The notes under the pieces are model-generated. The model saw nothing but the letters and a program-made list of their open reading frames with translations. It was not told the origin of the DNA and did no database searches. DNA of 64,000 nucleotides from Acidimicrobiales bacterium (GTDB lineage Bacteria > Actinomycetota > Acidimicrobiia > Acidimicrobiales > UBA8592), in contig JASLWO010000056.1 of assembly GCA_030740795.1 (NCBI GenBank), forward strand, positions 1 to 64,000, in the 5' to 3' direction. Positions 47,526 to 57,401 of this stretch are shown piece by piece (positions within the stretch are counted from its first letter, which is position 1; the number at the start of each line of letters is the position of its first letter). The position numbers and the translations under genes were made by a program.

Positions 47526-48740
47526 TTGAAATCCAAAAAATTTTTACTTTTAATCTTGCCGATCGTAGCTGTTTTCAGCATGGTTGCGGCAAGCTGCGGT
47601 GATGATGATGGTGGATCAGTCAGGAATCTAGATAGCTCCGAGAGCTCATCTGGTTCTGGCTCTAGTTCCAGCTCAGCATCCGCATCAGGCTCTAGCTCCG
47701 GCTCTAGCTCAGCATCCGCAGTAGCTTCTGCATCCGCATCCGCTTCAGGTTCTGGATCTGCTTCGACAGCAGCCGGTGGACCAACAGCTGATGCAACAGC
47801 AGCTGACGGCGGATACGCATATGCATCAAACATCGACTCCCATCGTCTAGTAGTTCTAGACATCTGTGATATCAACGCAATCGTTGGTGATTACAAGTGG
47901 AGTGAAATTTCTGAAATTTACGCCAATGGTGTTAATTCAGTAAAATCAGATGGTTCAGTCCGGACAATCGGCGGCTTTGCAGCTGGTGAAGGCAAAAAAC
48001 ATGGTCTTGATACATACTATGGAACTGCTACACCCCTAAATGATTTTGTCAGCGATGCCCTTAATGGAACAGGCGTATGGGCTGGCGAATCAGATGCTGT
48101 CCGTAAACAAGGAGTCCAAAAAGGAATCATGAATCAAACCATGATTGCTTGGGTAGTCCACGAACTTAACTCAGCACTTGCTAAAGCAGCTGATGGTAAT
48201 TTCGATGCAGCCTCAGGTGCCCCACATAACTGGGATGAAGCCTGGGCGTTCTACCACGGATCAGACCCATCATGTGGTCCATTTGCAACAGCTAACAAGC
48301 GTGCTAAAGACTTTGGCACACAAGGCGTCGATGGAGAGACAGCTCTAGCTAATGAAGGTCTCCTCAAAGCTATGAACGATGGCAGAGATGCTCTTCTCGC
48401 TGGTGATGAAGCCGGTGCAATAGCTGCAACACGTGATGCTGTAAAGCATGTCTTTATTACATATGCTCAAGCAACGATTAAGTATGCAAGCAAGGTCTAC
48501 TCAGATCTTGAAGCTGGTGATGCTGAAGCAGCAAGAGTGCATCAAGCTGAAGGTTGGGCGTTCTTCCGAATAATTGAACCTATTCTCGGAAACAACGGCA
48601 TTGATACCTCAGCAATTGATTCAATTCTCAATATGGAGAATGAACCAGGGTCTGGAAGCGTCGCCGACATTCAGGCTGTGCTTGACCCAGTAATTGCCGA
48701 CTTTGGCATAACTCCTGAAGAATTTGGCTCATACGGCTGA
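47526..48740 (+). CDS. lipoprotein with Ser-rich linker and Fea1 (low-iron-inducible periplasmic protein)-like domain
   Basis: TTG start preceded by GGAGGA; lipobox MVAASCGDD; ANGVNSVKSDGSVRTIGGFAAG, NQTMIAWVVHELNSALAKA, HNWDEAWAFYHGSDPSCGPFATANKRAKDFGT. Confidence 0.65.
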   Translation: MKSKKFLLLILPIVAVFSMVAASCGDDDGGSVRNLDSSESSSGSGSSSSSASASGSSSGSSSASAVASASASASGSGSASTAAGGPTADATAADGGYAYASNIDSHRLVVLDICDINAIVGDYKWSEISEIYANGVNSVKSDGSVRTIGGFAAGEGKKHGLDTYYGTATPLNDFVSDALNGTGVWAGESDAVRKQGVQKGIMNQTMIAWVVHELNSALAKAADGNFDAASGAPHNWDEAWAFYHGSDPSCGPFATANKRAKDFGTQGVDGETALANEGLLKAMNDGRDALLAGDEAGAIAATRDAVKHVFITYAQATIKYASKVYSDLEAGDAEAARVHQAEGWAFFRIIEPILGNNGIDTSAIDSILNMENEPGSGSVADIQAVLDPVIADFGITPEEFGSYG

Positions 48741-48759
48741 TTCTCAAAGTTCTAGAAAG

Positions 48760-48790
48760 AGCCGGGTCCTGAAAAGGGCCCGGCTTTTTT
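48760..48790 (+). terminator. Rho-independent terminator
   Basis: AGCCGGGTCC-TGAAAA-GGGCCCGGCT followed by T6, 20 nt after the Fea1-like stop. Confidence 0.92.
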
Positions 48791-48809
48791 AATTACGTCG
48801 TCGTGACTT

Positions 48810-49892
48810 CTATCGTGGGAAGCTAACGGAGGTTAATCCAGAATGCTTAACATCTACACGATCTCCAGCTTTATAAGAAGGAGCTCCGCCACGTCGACAA
48901 CGGAGGTCAATTCCCGGTGAAGTTTGAATTTCGTATACAGTGTCATGTCCAAAATAATCAACCCGAGTGATTAACGCATCAGATCCTTCAACAAGAAGAA
49001 CTTCTTCAGGTCGAACAAGAACCTCAACAGAACCATGAGCCGAGTTACAAAGGTTCACTTTCCCTATTGATGTTTCAGCTACATCTCCTGATGCTAACCC
49101 AGGGATTTTATTGACCTCACCTACAAAGCCGGCAACCCAAGGGGTAACTGGGTGGTGATAAATTTCCCATGGTGTGTCCTGCTGAATAACACGGCCTTCG
49201 TTCATCACAGCAACCTGATCGCCAAGAGTAAATGCTTCGTCTTGATCATGGGTAACAAAAACACTTGTGACATTCAACATTTTTAGAAGGTCAGCGACTT
49301 CTGATCGAACTTCAACACGTAACCCTGTATCCAAACTAGAAAACGGCTCATCAAGTAAAAGAATAGAAGGCTGGGGTGCTAGCGCACGAGCTAAGGCCAC
49401 ACGTTGTTGCTGGCCTCCAGAGAGTGATGATGGGAGTCGGTCAGCGAGTTCACTGATACCAACCATTTCCAGAAGTTCCATTGTTTGTGTACTAGGTATT
49501 TTTCTTTCAGAACGATTGAGTCCAAAAACAATATTCTCAAGAACAGTTAAATGGGGGAATAGCGCCCAATCTTGAAACACCAATCCAATGTTTCTTTGTT
49601 CAGGAGGTGTAGAGAAACCATCTGAAGCCACCCGTTCCCCATCAAGGTGCACGGTCCCAGAGTTTATGGTTTGTAACCCTGCGAGGAGTCGCAAAAGTGT
49701 GGTTTTCCCACAACCGCTCGGGCCAAGTACAGAAAGGGAAGAACCTTGTGGTGCGGAAACACAAACATCCGTGAGGATGCGACTATCTCCTATATCAACA
49801 AAAACCTGATCAACATCTATGCCAGATTCGACTTCTTTAAGAGCAGTCGGATTTTGAGACGGTAATCTACCAACACGTCTATCATCAAGCAT
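48810..49892 (-). CDS. fbpC: ABC transporter ATP-binding protein (FbpC-like)
   Basis: LGPSGCGKTTLLRLLAG Walker A; LSGGQQQRVALARALAPQPSILLLDEPFSSLD; TOBE-like C-terminus. Confidence 0.93.
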   Translation of the reverse strand: MLDDRRVGRLPSQNPTALKEVESGIDVDQVFVDIGDSRILTDVCVSAPQGSSLSVLGPSGCGKTTLLRLLAGLQTINSGTVHLDGERVASDGFSTPPEQRNIGLVFQDWALFPHLTVLENIVFGLNRSERKIPSTQTMELLEMVGISELADRLPSSLSGGQQQRVALARALAPQPSILLLDEPFSSLDTGLRVEVRSEVADLLKMLNVTSVFVTHDQDEAFTLGDQVAVMNEGRVIQQDTPWEIYHHPVTPWVAGFVGEVNKIPGLASGDVAETSIGKVNLCNSAHGSVEVLVRPEEVLLVEGSDALITRVDYFGHDTVYEIQTSPGIDLRCRRGGAPSYKAGDRVDVKHSGLTSVSFPR

Positions 49893-49937
49893 GCTTTACA
49901 TAGTAGTCCGTTGCTGGGTTTTCTGCAATCTGCTGCT

Positions 49938-50276
49938 TTACAGCAATGAGGTTAAATCCAGAATTAGAAGCACGGTTAATAAAATAATCACACTTATGTT
50001 AAGGGCTGTTATTTTCCATTTCCATTGATGATTTGAAGCATGGAACCGTTTAATGCTGTAAATGTTTGCGACTATTCCTATAAGGCTTGCGACTAAACCT
50101 ATTCCTGACCCCACCCCGGATGCAACACCTAAAACAGGAGCAAGAATAGGGAAGATTACGTAGGTGAACGCACACCGGATCCCAGAAATAATCATGGCAG
50201 TTGAAAAAGTATTCTGTGCTTTTTCGTTACTTACCGTTTCGGTCGCTCCGACTTTTTCAACTGTGCTTTCGCTCAC
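49938..50276 (-). CDS. small membrane protein of unknown function
   Basis: 112 aa with three hydrophobic segments. Confidence 0.55.
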   Translation of the reverse strand: MSESTVEKVGATETVSNEKAQNTFSTAMIISGIRCAFTYVIFPILAPVLGVASGVGSGIGLVASLIGIVANIYSIKRFHASNHQWKWKITALNISVIILLTVLLILDLTSLL

Positions 50277-50340
50277 GGATATATCCTATCTCTTGTTTAA
50301 GATTTCGTAAGCAGTTTTCAACGCTTCCTGGTGTTTTCCA

Positions 50341-50655
50341 TTAACTGAATGCGAGCCGCCACAAAGCAGTAGCTACGGCGGCAATAATAACAACGATAAA
50401 GAATGGGAGTTTCTTCCAAAGTGCAATAGCGGCTGCCAGCAGTCCCACTACTCGTGCATCAAAAACAAGTGAGGAGGTTTCGCTAAACGCGCTTGTAACT
50501 ACCAAAGCGGCGAGCAGTGGTGTTGGGAGTAGCAATGCTACTTCTTGAAACTTAATTGGTAGCTGGCGGGAATTTCCAAAGTAGATAGGACCTAATGCCT
50601 TTAAACAATAGGTGCCGGCAGCGAGGAGAAGAATGACAATAGTCGCATCACTCAT
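50341..50655 (-). CDS. azlD: AzlD-type branched-chain amino acid transport protein
   Basis: TYCLKALGPIYFGNSRQLP; pairs with azlC, overlapping ORFs. Confidence 0.82.
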   Translation of the reverse strand: MSDATIVILLLAAGTYCLKALGPIYFGNSRQLPIKFQEVALLLPTPLLAALVVTSAFSETSSLVFDARVVGLLAAAIALWKKLPFFIVVIIAAVATALWRLAFS

Positions 50656-51340
50656 TATCTGCTCCTTTCTTTAGTTTCCATGGCCGAACCCAAATTATTG
50701 CTCCAGCGGCGGCAATGACAGGAATGCCCGCCGGGGTTATAGGAATAAGAATCAAAGCAATCAAGGCTCCTATCGTTGCGGTGGCTCTATGCGTAGAGTC
50801 TTTCAATCTCCCCCAAATCAGGCCAAGAAACGCAGCAGGAATAGTCGCATCTATTCCAAAGTCACTAATAATGGACTCGGTCTCAGAAAGAACAGAGACC
50901 CCTATCAATGTCATTAGGTTCCATAGAACAAAAACGCTTATCCCTCCCCACAGATACCCGTATCTCCTATTCTCAACTGAGCTTTGTGACGACGCTACAG
51001 CAGTTGATTCATCAATCATTAACTGGGAAATGCAAGCTCTCCAAATAAACGAACCTTTAAGAGATGGGGCTAACGAAACCCCAAACGCTAACGACCGTAG
51101 ATTTAAAAGGAGCCCAGCGGTGATGGCCGCTATGACAGTTCCATCATCTGCAAGGACGCTAACAGCAGCGAACTGTGACGATCCTGCAAAAACAAGAGCT
51201 GAGAAGCCAAGGGCCTCCCACATGCTTATTCCTGCTTCAGCGCAAAGAGCTCCAAAAGCCAATCCAAAAGGAGCTAAGGCCAAACCAATAGATACGGCTT
51301 GCGCTCGAATTGCCCGACGTATGGAATCATTTTCCTGCAT
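50648..51340 (-). CDS. azlC: AzlC-type branched-chain amino acid permease
   Basis: GLALAPFGLAFGALCAEAGISMWEALGFSALVFAGSSQFAAVSVL. Confidence 0.88.
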   Translation of the reverse strand: MQENDSIRRAIRAQAVSIGLALAPFGLAFGALCAEAGISMWEALGFSALVFAGSSQFAAVSVLADDGTVIAAITAGLLLNLRSLAFGVSLAPSLKGSFIWRACISQLMIDESTAVASSQSSVENRRYGYLWGGISVFVLWNLMTLIGVSVLSETESIISDFGIDATIPAAFLGLIWGRLKDSTHRATATIGALIALILIPITPAGIPVIAAAGAIIWVRPWKLKKGADNE

Positions 51341-51387
51341 AGGTTCTCAGGATACGGACTTCCACCAGTTTTAAGAAAAAAGTAACT

Positions 51388-51588
51388 TCAAAAAAGGCTG
51401 ACTATCGCCCAGATTGCAGCTATGAGTCCTATGAGGATCATGATTATTGAACGGAATAACGGTGGCCGCTCAAAATCTCTGTCATCAGGGGCATTCTTTG
51501 TGTTGATCAAGGCAAGGAAATTCCCAACGGCTAGTGCTCCCCCAAATGCAAGAACTAGAAGAACGATGAGGTTTTCGCCTAAGAACAT
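51388..51588 (-). CDS. small membrane protein
   Basis: 66 aa, two TM segments, co-directional with dnaB. Confidence 0.5.
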   Translation of the reverse strand: MFLGENLIVLLVLAFGGALAVGNFLALINTKNAPDDRDFERPPLFRSIIMILIGLIAAIWAIVSLF

Positions 51589-51597
51589 GTGCTTATT

Positions 51598-53064
51598 TTA
51601 ATACTCTTCCGGCGGTGGCGTATCGCTGGCCCTCGCCATATCAGCAAATCGTGTGTAGTGCTTGAGCCAAGCAAGTTTCACTCTACCTGTAGGCCCTGAT
51701 CGATGTTTCGCTACCAGCACTTCAGCCATTCCTTGATCAGGGGATTCCATATTGTAAACCTCATCTCTATAGAGGAACATGACAACATCGGCATCCTGTT
51801 CTATAGATCCAGATTCTCGTAAGTCAGAAAGCATCGGTCTTTTATCTTGTCGTTGTTCAAGGTTTCTGCTCAGCTGTGAGAGGGCGACGACAGGACATTC
51901 CAGTTCGCGTGCAAGTATCTTCAAACTTCGGCTAATTTCAGATACTTCAACCTGTCGATTTTCAGCACGTACTCTGCCGCTCATGAGTTGGAGATAATCA
52001 ACTACCACCATCCCTATCTTCCCTACCCTGCTCTTAAGCCTTCTAGCTTTAGCCCTGATTTCCATCACTGTTGTGTTGGGGTTGTCATCAATCCATAGGG
52101 GAGCTCCAGATAGCCGACCCACAGCATGACTAATTTTTGTCCAATCATCATCATTCATGCTGCCAATACGAACTTTGCTTGAATCAACTCGCGCCTCAGT
52201 ACATAGAATTCTCTGACTGATCTCATACTGGCTCATTTCAAGTGAGAAAAAAAGGACTGGGGCATCGGCTTCCATGGCCGCATGGGCAGCAATATTTAAC
52301 CCAAAACTGGTTTTGCCCATAGCGGGTCGCGCTCCCACAACAATGAGATTATTAGGTTGAAGCCCGGCAAGGAGTCGGTCTAGCTCTGAAAAACCCGTAG
52401 GCGTGCCCGTTACAGTGCTCCCACGCTCAACACGCTCCTCCAAAAGATTCAAAGTTTCATCAAGAAGTTCTTCAAGTGCAGCATAATTACTAGAGTCTCT
52501 TCCTTGCGCGAGATTAAATACCAGAGACTCGGCTTCATCTACGGCTTTAACTACATCATCTGGTTGAGAAAATCCGATTTCAGAGATTTCCGAACCTGCT
52601 TGTATCAATCGGCGTAATTGTGCGTGTGAATAAACAATACGCGCATATTCAACAGTGTTTGTCGCTGCTGGAGTGTTTGCCTGTAAATCAATGAGTGTCG
52701 CGTTCCCGCCCATTCCATCAAGCATTCCGGCTCGACCAAGTTCATCAGCTACGGTCACAATATCTGCTGGTTCTCCAGCAGCGAAAAGTGCTGTTATCGC
52801 ATTAAATATTTTCTGATGTGCTGGCTTATAAAAATCATCTGAACTTAAAATTTCAATGGCATCTGCAATAGCTTCTTTCGTTAAAAGCATCGCCCCAAGT
52901 ACGGATTCTTCCGCCGCAATGTTATGAGGGGGAACACGACCAGCCCGTCGTTGCGGTGGATTATCATCCGATGGTTCCGGTGGTAAAAATTGATCAGACA
53001 TGAGATATTTATAATGCCTTGGTATGACACTTTTTTCAATAGGAAAAGTTGGGGATTTCCGCAC
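51598..53064 (-). CDS. dnaB: replicative DNA helicase DnaB
   Basis: PPHNIAAEESVLGAMLL; VVGARPAMGKTSFGLNIA; VVDYLQLM; no intein insertion. Confidence 0.96.
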   Translation of the reverse strand: MRKSPTFPIEKSVIPRHYKYLMSDQFLPPEPSDDNPPQRRAGRVPPHNIAAEESVLGAMLLTKEAIADAIEILSSDDFYKPAHQKIFNAITALFAAGEPADIVTVADELGRAGMLDGMGGNATLIDLQANTPAATNTVEYARIVYSHAQLRRLIQAGSEISEIGFSQPDDVVKAVDEAESLVFNLAQGRDSSNYAALEELLDETLNLLEERVERGSTVTGTPTGFSELDRLLAGLQPNNLIVVGARPAMGKTSFGLNIAAHAAMEADAPVLFFSLEMSQYEISQRILCTEARVDSSKVRIGSMNDDDWTKISHAVGRLSGAPLWIDDNPNTTVMEIRAKARRLKSRVGKIGMVVVDYLQLMSGRVRAENRQVEVSEISRSLKILARELECPVVALSQLSRNLEQRQDKRPMLSDLRESGSIEQDADVVMFLYRDEVYNMESPDQGMAEVLVAKHRSGPTGRVKLAWLKHYTRFADMARASDTPPPEEY

Positions 53065-53112
53065 TTTATTTGGGGATTTCCCTATGGATGAATCTCTAAA
53101 ATCTGTGGGTAA

Positions 53113-53520
53113 CTATGAGCTATGGCTAACGTATTTAACATCGTTAAAAGAATCCGTATCAAAAACATACAGAAGCCTTAAAATTTCCATCCCTGAATTT
53201 GTGATGTGATGCTCTGCCCCTCCGGGTAAGAAAATGGTATCTCCTTTGACCACTTGCTTCTTCCCTGTCTGGGTATGCAAAGTTCCTTCGCCATCCAAAA
53301 TGAAATACAGTTCATTTTGGTCGTGGGAATGTCCTCTTTCAGGAACTACCGCATCTATAGGAATTTCAGCTATTCCTGCTGTTAGCCCAGCAGAAGGTGT
53401 TCTATCTTTACTTAATAGCGTCCACCAGCGCACAATAAGACCATCATCGGTTGACCAGTTCTCTTCTTCAATATCTTCAATCCGGCGAACCAGTGGTTTA
53501 TTTGTTGATTTTTCAGGCAC
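53113..53520 (-). CDS. cupin-domain protein
   Basis: VVPERGHSHDQNELYFILDGEGTLHTQTGKKQVVKGDTIFLPGGAEHHITN. Confidence 0.88.
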   Translation of the reverse strand: MPEKSTNKPLVRRIEDIEEENWSTDDGLIVRWWTLLSKDRTPSAGLTAGIAEIPIDAVVPERGHSHDQNELYFILDGEGTLHTQTGKKQVVKGDTIFLPGGAEHHITNSGMEILRLLYVFDTDSFNDVKYVSHSS

Positions 53521-53965
53521 CTTCAGCTACCACGTCAACAGAAATTGTAAATTCAACGTCTGGATGTGGCTTAACGGTTACTGGGTACGTGCCAACTTCT
53601 TTAATGCTGTCAGTTACCTCAATGGCTTTCCGATCTATCGTAATATTTTTTTGGTTGGAGAGCGCAGCACTTATATCTGCTGATGTGACCGATCCGAAAA
53701 GCTTTCCGCCTTCACCTGCTTTCATTTCAATTGAAAGAGTTTGATCTAGCATACGAGATGCCATTTCTTCTGCTTCTGCTTTTTCTTCTGAGGCTTTGAG
53801 TTCACGTGCCTTACGCATACTCTCTGCTTCCCGTTCAGCCCCGGCTGTAGCTTTAAAAGCCATACCTTGAGGTATTAGCTTATTTTGAGCAAACCCATCA
53901 GATATGTCAACGACGTCTCCTTTGTGGCCGACTCCTTTAACGTCGGCTCGAAGTACAACTTTCAC
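53513..53965 (-). CDS. rplI: 50S ribosomal protein L9
   Basis: [36 protein letters not shown]. Confidence 0.96.
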   Translation of the reverse strand: MKVVLRADVKGVGHKGDVVDISDGFAQNKLIPQGMAFKATAGAEREAESMRKARELKASEEKAEAEEMASRMLDQTLSIEMKAGEGGKLFGSVTSADISAALSNQKNITIDRKAIEVTDSIKEVGTYPVTVKPHPDVEFTISVDVVAEGA

Positions 53966-54462
53966 TCTGTCGTCTCCTCTGTTTCAGTTGTTTCAACTTT
54001 TGTTTCAACTTCAGTTGCTTCAGAAGTGGTTGCTTCAACGTCAGTTTCCAGCTCTTGTATTTCGTTTTCAACTTCTGGTTTTGGAGGTGAAGGTCGTTTC
54101 CGAGATTCTGTGTCTCTTGGTCGGCGATCATCATCTCTTGGTCGACGATCGTCATCTCTCTGACGTCGATCCCCTCCACGACCGCCTCTTTGCGTTGTCA
54201 CCCGGCTTGAATACGGAAGTAACGCCATTTCTCGGGCATTCTTTATCGCCATAGCGACATCTCTTTGCTGCTGGGCGCTATTCCCAGTGACCCGTCGCGC
54301 TCGAATTTTTGCCCGATCGGAAACAAAACGTCTAAGAAGATTAACGTCTTTCCAATCAACATATTCGATCTTCTCTTGCGTTAGGATCGAAACTTTTTTC
54401 TTCCCTCTTCGGTCCATAGCCGAAGGGGTTTTTGCTCTTTTCTTATTTTTGGTAGGAGGCAT
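53962..54462 (-). CDS. rpsR: 30S ribosomal protein S18 with long C-terminal extension
   Basis: [62 protein letters not shown] core, then [12 protein letters not shown]/acidic tail. Confidence 0.94.
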   Translation of the reverse strand: MPPTKNKKRAKTPSAMDRRGKKKVSILTQEKIEYVDWKDVNLLRRFVSDRAKIRARRVTGNSAQQQRDVAMAIKNAREMALLPYSSRVTTQRGGRGGDRRQRDDDRRPRDDDRRPRDTESRKRPSPPKPEVENEIQELETDVEATTSEATEVETKVETTETEETTE

Positions 54463-54474
54463 GGTTTCTTCTTT

Positions 54475-54915
54475 CTAGAACGGTTCTTCGTTGGGGTCAT
54501 AGGCTGGCGCAGCTGGTTGAGCGGCACTGCTGCTACTTCCGCCGAAATCACCGCCGCTACGTTCTTGTCGATTTACTTCAGCTGTTGCCCATTTAAGGCT
54601 TGGGCTCACTTCGTCTGCTTGTATTTCGACCTTCGATCGGGTTTGCCCACTATCTCTATCTTCCCATGATGAGTAGTCCATGCGACCATATACAACCACT
54701 CTCATCCCTTTAGATAATGAGGCCGCGCAATTCTCTGCAAGGTCACGCCAACAGGTCACATTAAAGAAATGAGATTTATCCTCTCCTCCATTGGGGCCAG
54801 AACGTTGATTCCACGCAACCCCCAAACTACATACCGGCACCCCTGACTGGGTGAACCGCAGTTCTGGGTCGCGGGTAAGATTTCCTACTATCACTATGTT
54901 GTTATCAAATGCCAT
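54475..54915 (-). CDS. ssb: single-stranded DNA-binding protein
   Basis: NIVIVGNLTRDPELRFTQSGVPVCSLGVA; C-terminal acidic tip DPNEEPF. Confidence 0.95.
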   Translation of the reverse strand: MAFDNNIVIVGNLTRDPELRFTQSGVPVCSLGVAWNQRSGPNGGEDKSHFFNVTCWRDLAENCAASLSKGMRVVVYGRMDYSSWEDRDSGQTRSKVEIQADEVSPSLKWATAEVNRQERSGGDFGGSSSSAAQPAAPAYDPNEEPF

Positions 54916-54955
54916 TGTTTCTTTCCTTATTCTCGTTCCAGTGTTTCTAACCTAG

Positions 54956-55285
54956 TCAACTTTTTTCGAGAAGTCCTCTCCGATTTGCTTCATGATCGGG
55001 AAGACGTATGAGTTTGTGTCGTACTATTTCATCCGTGAGCCGTAACGTTCGTTCAAGTGGTTCCATGTCGATTTGACCCGTTGTCATTTCAAGTACGACG
55101 TAATGCCCTTCGGACTTGTGGTCTATTTCATAGGCGAAGCGTCGCTTCCCCCATTTGTCTGTTTTCGCGAGTTGACCGCCTTCGTCTTGGATCCAAGTAT
55201 CAACTTTCGATACGACGTCATCAACCATGGTGTCTTCTTGATCACCATCAATGATTATCATGAGTTCATATGCTCGTGTATTCAC
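54956..55285 (-). CDS. rpsF: 30S ribosomal protein S6
   Basis: RAYELMIIIDGDQE; WGKRRFAYEIDHKSEGHYVVLEM; GTG start. Confidence 0.95.
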   Translation of the reverse strand: MNTRAYELMIIIDGDQEDTMVDDVVSKVDTWIQDEGGQLAKTDKWGKRRFAYEIDHKSEGHYVVLEMTTGQIDMEPLERTLRLTDEIVRHKLIRLPDHEANRRGLLEKS

Positions 55286-55295
55286 TACGAGTTTC

Positions 55296-55344
55296 TACCT
55301 CCTGTGGTCCCGCAAGCGGGGCTCTCAGCCGGTCTGAGGGCAGG
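55296..55344 (-). promoter_or_regulatory. candidate rpsF leader (S6:S18-type autoregulatory RNA)
   Basis: minus-sense CCUG..(CUCAG-ACCGG-CUGAG)..(CCCGC-UU-GCGGG)..CAGG; the closing helix overlaps the AGGAGG Shine-Dalgarno. Confidence 0.55.
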
Positions 55345-55395
55345 TTAAATTATGGTTCTTAGGTTAGTGGCATTAAAGGGAAATACCGACGTGTG

Positions 55396-56280
55396 TTACC
55401 AGCTTGCGAGTGGATCTTCTGACACAGGGAGAGGTGCCCCGTATAAACCGAGTTCTTCCGCTTCTTCAGCAGAAATTTTATAGCTTTCCTCTTCTGTAGG
55501 GAAATTCTTGTCACGGACGTCATTGTTGAATGCGGATAGTGCTGTAATTGTACTTTCTTTTAGGTTGGCGTAAGTACGAACGTATTTTGGTTGTAGTTCT
55601 TGGTATATACCGAGAAGGTCATGGAACACTAGAACTTGTCCATCACAATCCGGTCCCGCCCCTATCCCTATCGTAGGAATTGAGAGTGAATCAGTAATCA
55701 TTTTTCCGACAAGAGAAGGGACGCATTCAAGCACGATTGCGAAGCATCCTGCATGGGCTAAGGCTTTAGCCTCATATGAGAGTTTCACTGCGGCATTAGT
55801 TGTTCGACCTTGCACCTTGTAGCCGCCAAGTGAAAGAACCGATTGGGGAGTTAAGCCTAAATGGCCCATTACAGGTATTTCAGCACTAGCGATTGCTTCT
55901 ACCATCCTTACCCGATCCTGCCCTCCCTCGAGTTTTACAGCCTTTGCTCCCGCGCGTATTAGTTTCGCAGCGTTCTTTACTGTTTCTTCTGTCGAAACGT
56001 GGTAGCTCATCCACGGGAGATCAGCGACAATGAACGCATCTGGTTCTGCACGTGCAACCGCTGCTGTGTGATGTGCCATGTCATCAATGGTGACTTGTAG
56101 AGTATCTTCATATCCCAGCACAACCATTGCTAGAGAATCTCCTACAAGGATGATGTCTGTTCCAGCTTCAACAACCATATGGGCGCCTGGAGCATCGTAT
56201 GCGGTGAGCATAACAAGGGGAGTTTCACCGTCACTAACTTTATGTTTAGCTATCTTAGGAGCAGTCCAGTTTGAGCCCAT
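55396..56280 (-). CDS. panB: 3-methyl-2-oxobutanoate hydroxymethyltransferase
   Basis: MLTAYDAPGAHMVVEAGTDIILVGDSLAMVVLGYEDTLQVTIDDM; VKLEGG; GIGAGPDCDGQVLVFHDLLG. Confidence 0.96.
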   Translation of the reverse strand: MGSNWTAPKIAKHKVSDGETPLVMLTAYDAPGAHMVVEAGTDIILVGDSLAMVVLGYEDTLQVTIDDMAHHTAAVARAEPDAFIVADLPWMSYHVSTEETVKNAAKLIRAGAKAVKLEGGQDRVRMVEAIASAEIPVMGHLGLTPQSVLSLGGYKVQGRTTNAAVKLSYEAKALAHAGCFAIVLECVPSLVGKMITDSLSIPTIGIGAGPDCDGQVLVFHDLLGIYQELQPKYVRTYANLKESTITALSAFNNDVRDKNFPTEEESYKISAEEAEELGLYGAPLPVSEDPLASW

Positions 56281-56380
56281 TCCTATTTCCCTTCAAATAG
56301 TTGTGGTCTTTAAATCTGTTCACAGTGTAGAGGTTTTGTGAGAAATGCCCATCTGGCTCAGAAATTATCAAGTAGTGAAA

Positions 56381-57334
56381 TTAATTTGCTATGGCGTCTG
56401 CATAGAGTTGCAGGCTTTCCCAGGCTTTGTCAACAGGCATTCCTCCGCAGAGAGGATGGTGGACGACACGATCAAGTTGGCTTGCTTCGGAAGGTGTTAT
56501 TACTTGATAAATTCCTTCGTTTCTTAATTCTTCTGGCGTCGAAGCGTGACTGTGCACGGCTGATGATATGTCTGAAGTTTGCCAACTTGCATACTTTGAT
56601 GCTTCGTTGAGAAAAAATTGGCCTAGTTCTTTCCATGCCTTATCAGGGTCTTCTGCAACAAATGTCATTTTGGTTTCTTCATCTGGCATCGCGCAAAAAC
56701 CCTGAGTCCCGTTTAGTTCACATTGCTCGTAATAGTACGCTTCAAGTTCTGGAAGGTGAGCGGCGGGGGATAAAGGCAACCCAAATCTGGCTGCTCTCCG
56801 TGCTGCTACTTTACTTGTGCCTCCTATCATTATGAATGGATGCGGTTTCGTTACAGGAGAAGGGGTAACACAGTGAGTTTCTCCTCGGTATTCAAATGGT
56901 TCACCAGTCCATGCGTTGAGAAGAGTTTGAAGGGATTCGTCCATTAATTTCCCACGATTCTCCCAACTCTTTCCCATCAATTGGTATTCGCTTGGACGAT
57001 AACCTAATCCTAGAATCACTGTTAGCCTTCCCCCGCTCATTAAATCAATTACAGCGATGTCCTCAGCTACCCGAATCGGGTCATGAAGGGGTAACAGAAG
57101 GGCGGAGATCGATGCGGATAGATTCGTTGTTCGCGCAAGCACGGTTGCAGCGTTAATGAGCGGCGTCGGACTCCACGCATTGTCGGCTCCATGATGTTCT
57201 TCAAATGTGGCCATGAAAAAACCGTGTTTATCGGCAAATTCCGCCATTTCTAGCATTGCTTTATATCTAGATGACAAAGTCTCCGGGTCAAGAGATGGGT
57301 CAATAAGATTGAAGCGAATTAATGATAAAGGCAT
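56381..57334 (-). CDS. LLM-class (luciferase-like) flavin-dependent oxidoreductase
   Basis: EFADKHGFFMATFEEHHGAD; AEDIAVIDLMSGGRLTVILGLGYRPSEY. Confidence 0.92.
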   Translation of the reverse strand: MPLSLIRFNLIDPSLDPETLSSRYKAMLEMAEFADKHGFFMATFEEHHGADNAWSPTPLINAATVLARTTNLSASISALLLPLHDPIRVAEDIAVIDLMSGGRLTVILGLGYRPSEYQLMGKSWENRGKLMDESLQTLLNAWTGEPFEYRGETHCVTPSPVTKPHPFIMIGGTSKVAARRAARFGLPLSPAAHLPELEAYYYEQCELNGTQGFCAMPDEETKMTFVAEDPDKAWKELGQFFLNEASKYASWQTSDISSAVHSHASTPEELRNEGIYQVITPSEASQLDRVVHHPLCGGMPVDKAWESLQLYADAIAN

Positions 57335-57401
57335 GAGGTCTCCGGAAAGTTAGCTTGACGAAAAACTAGCCTACATATTACAAATCGTCATATACGCTGC
57401 T

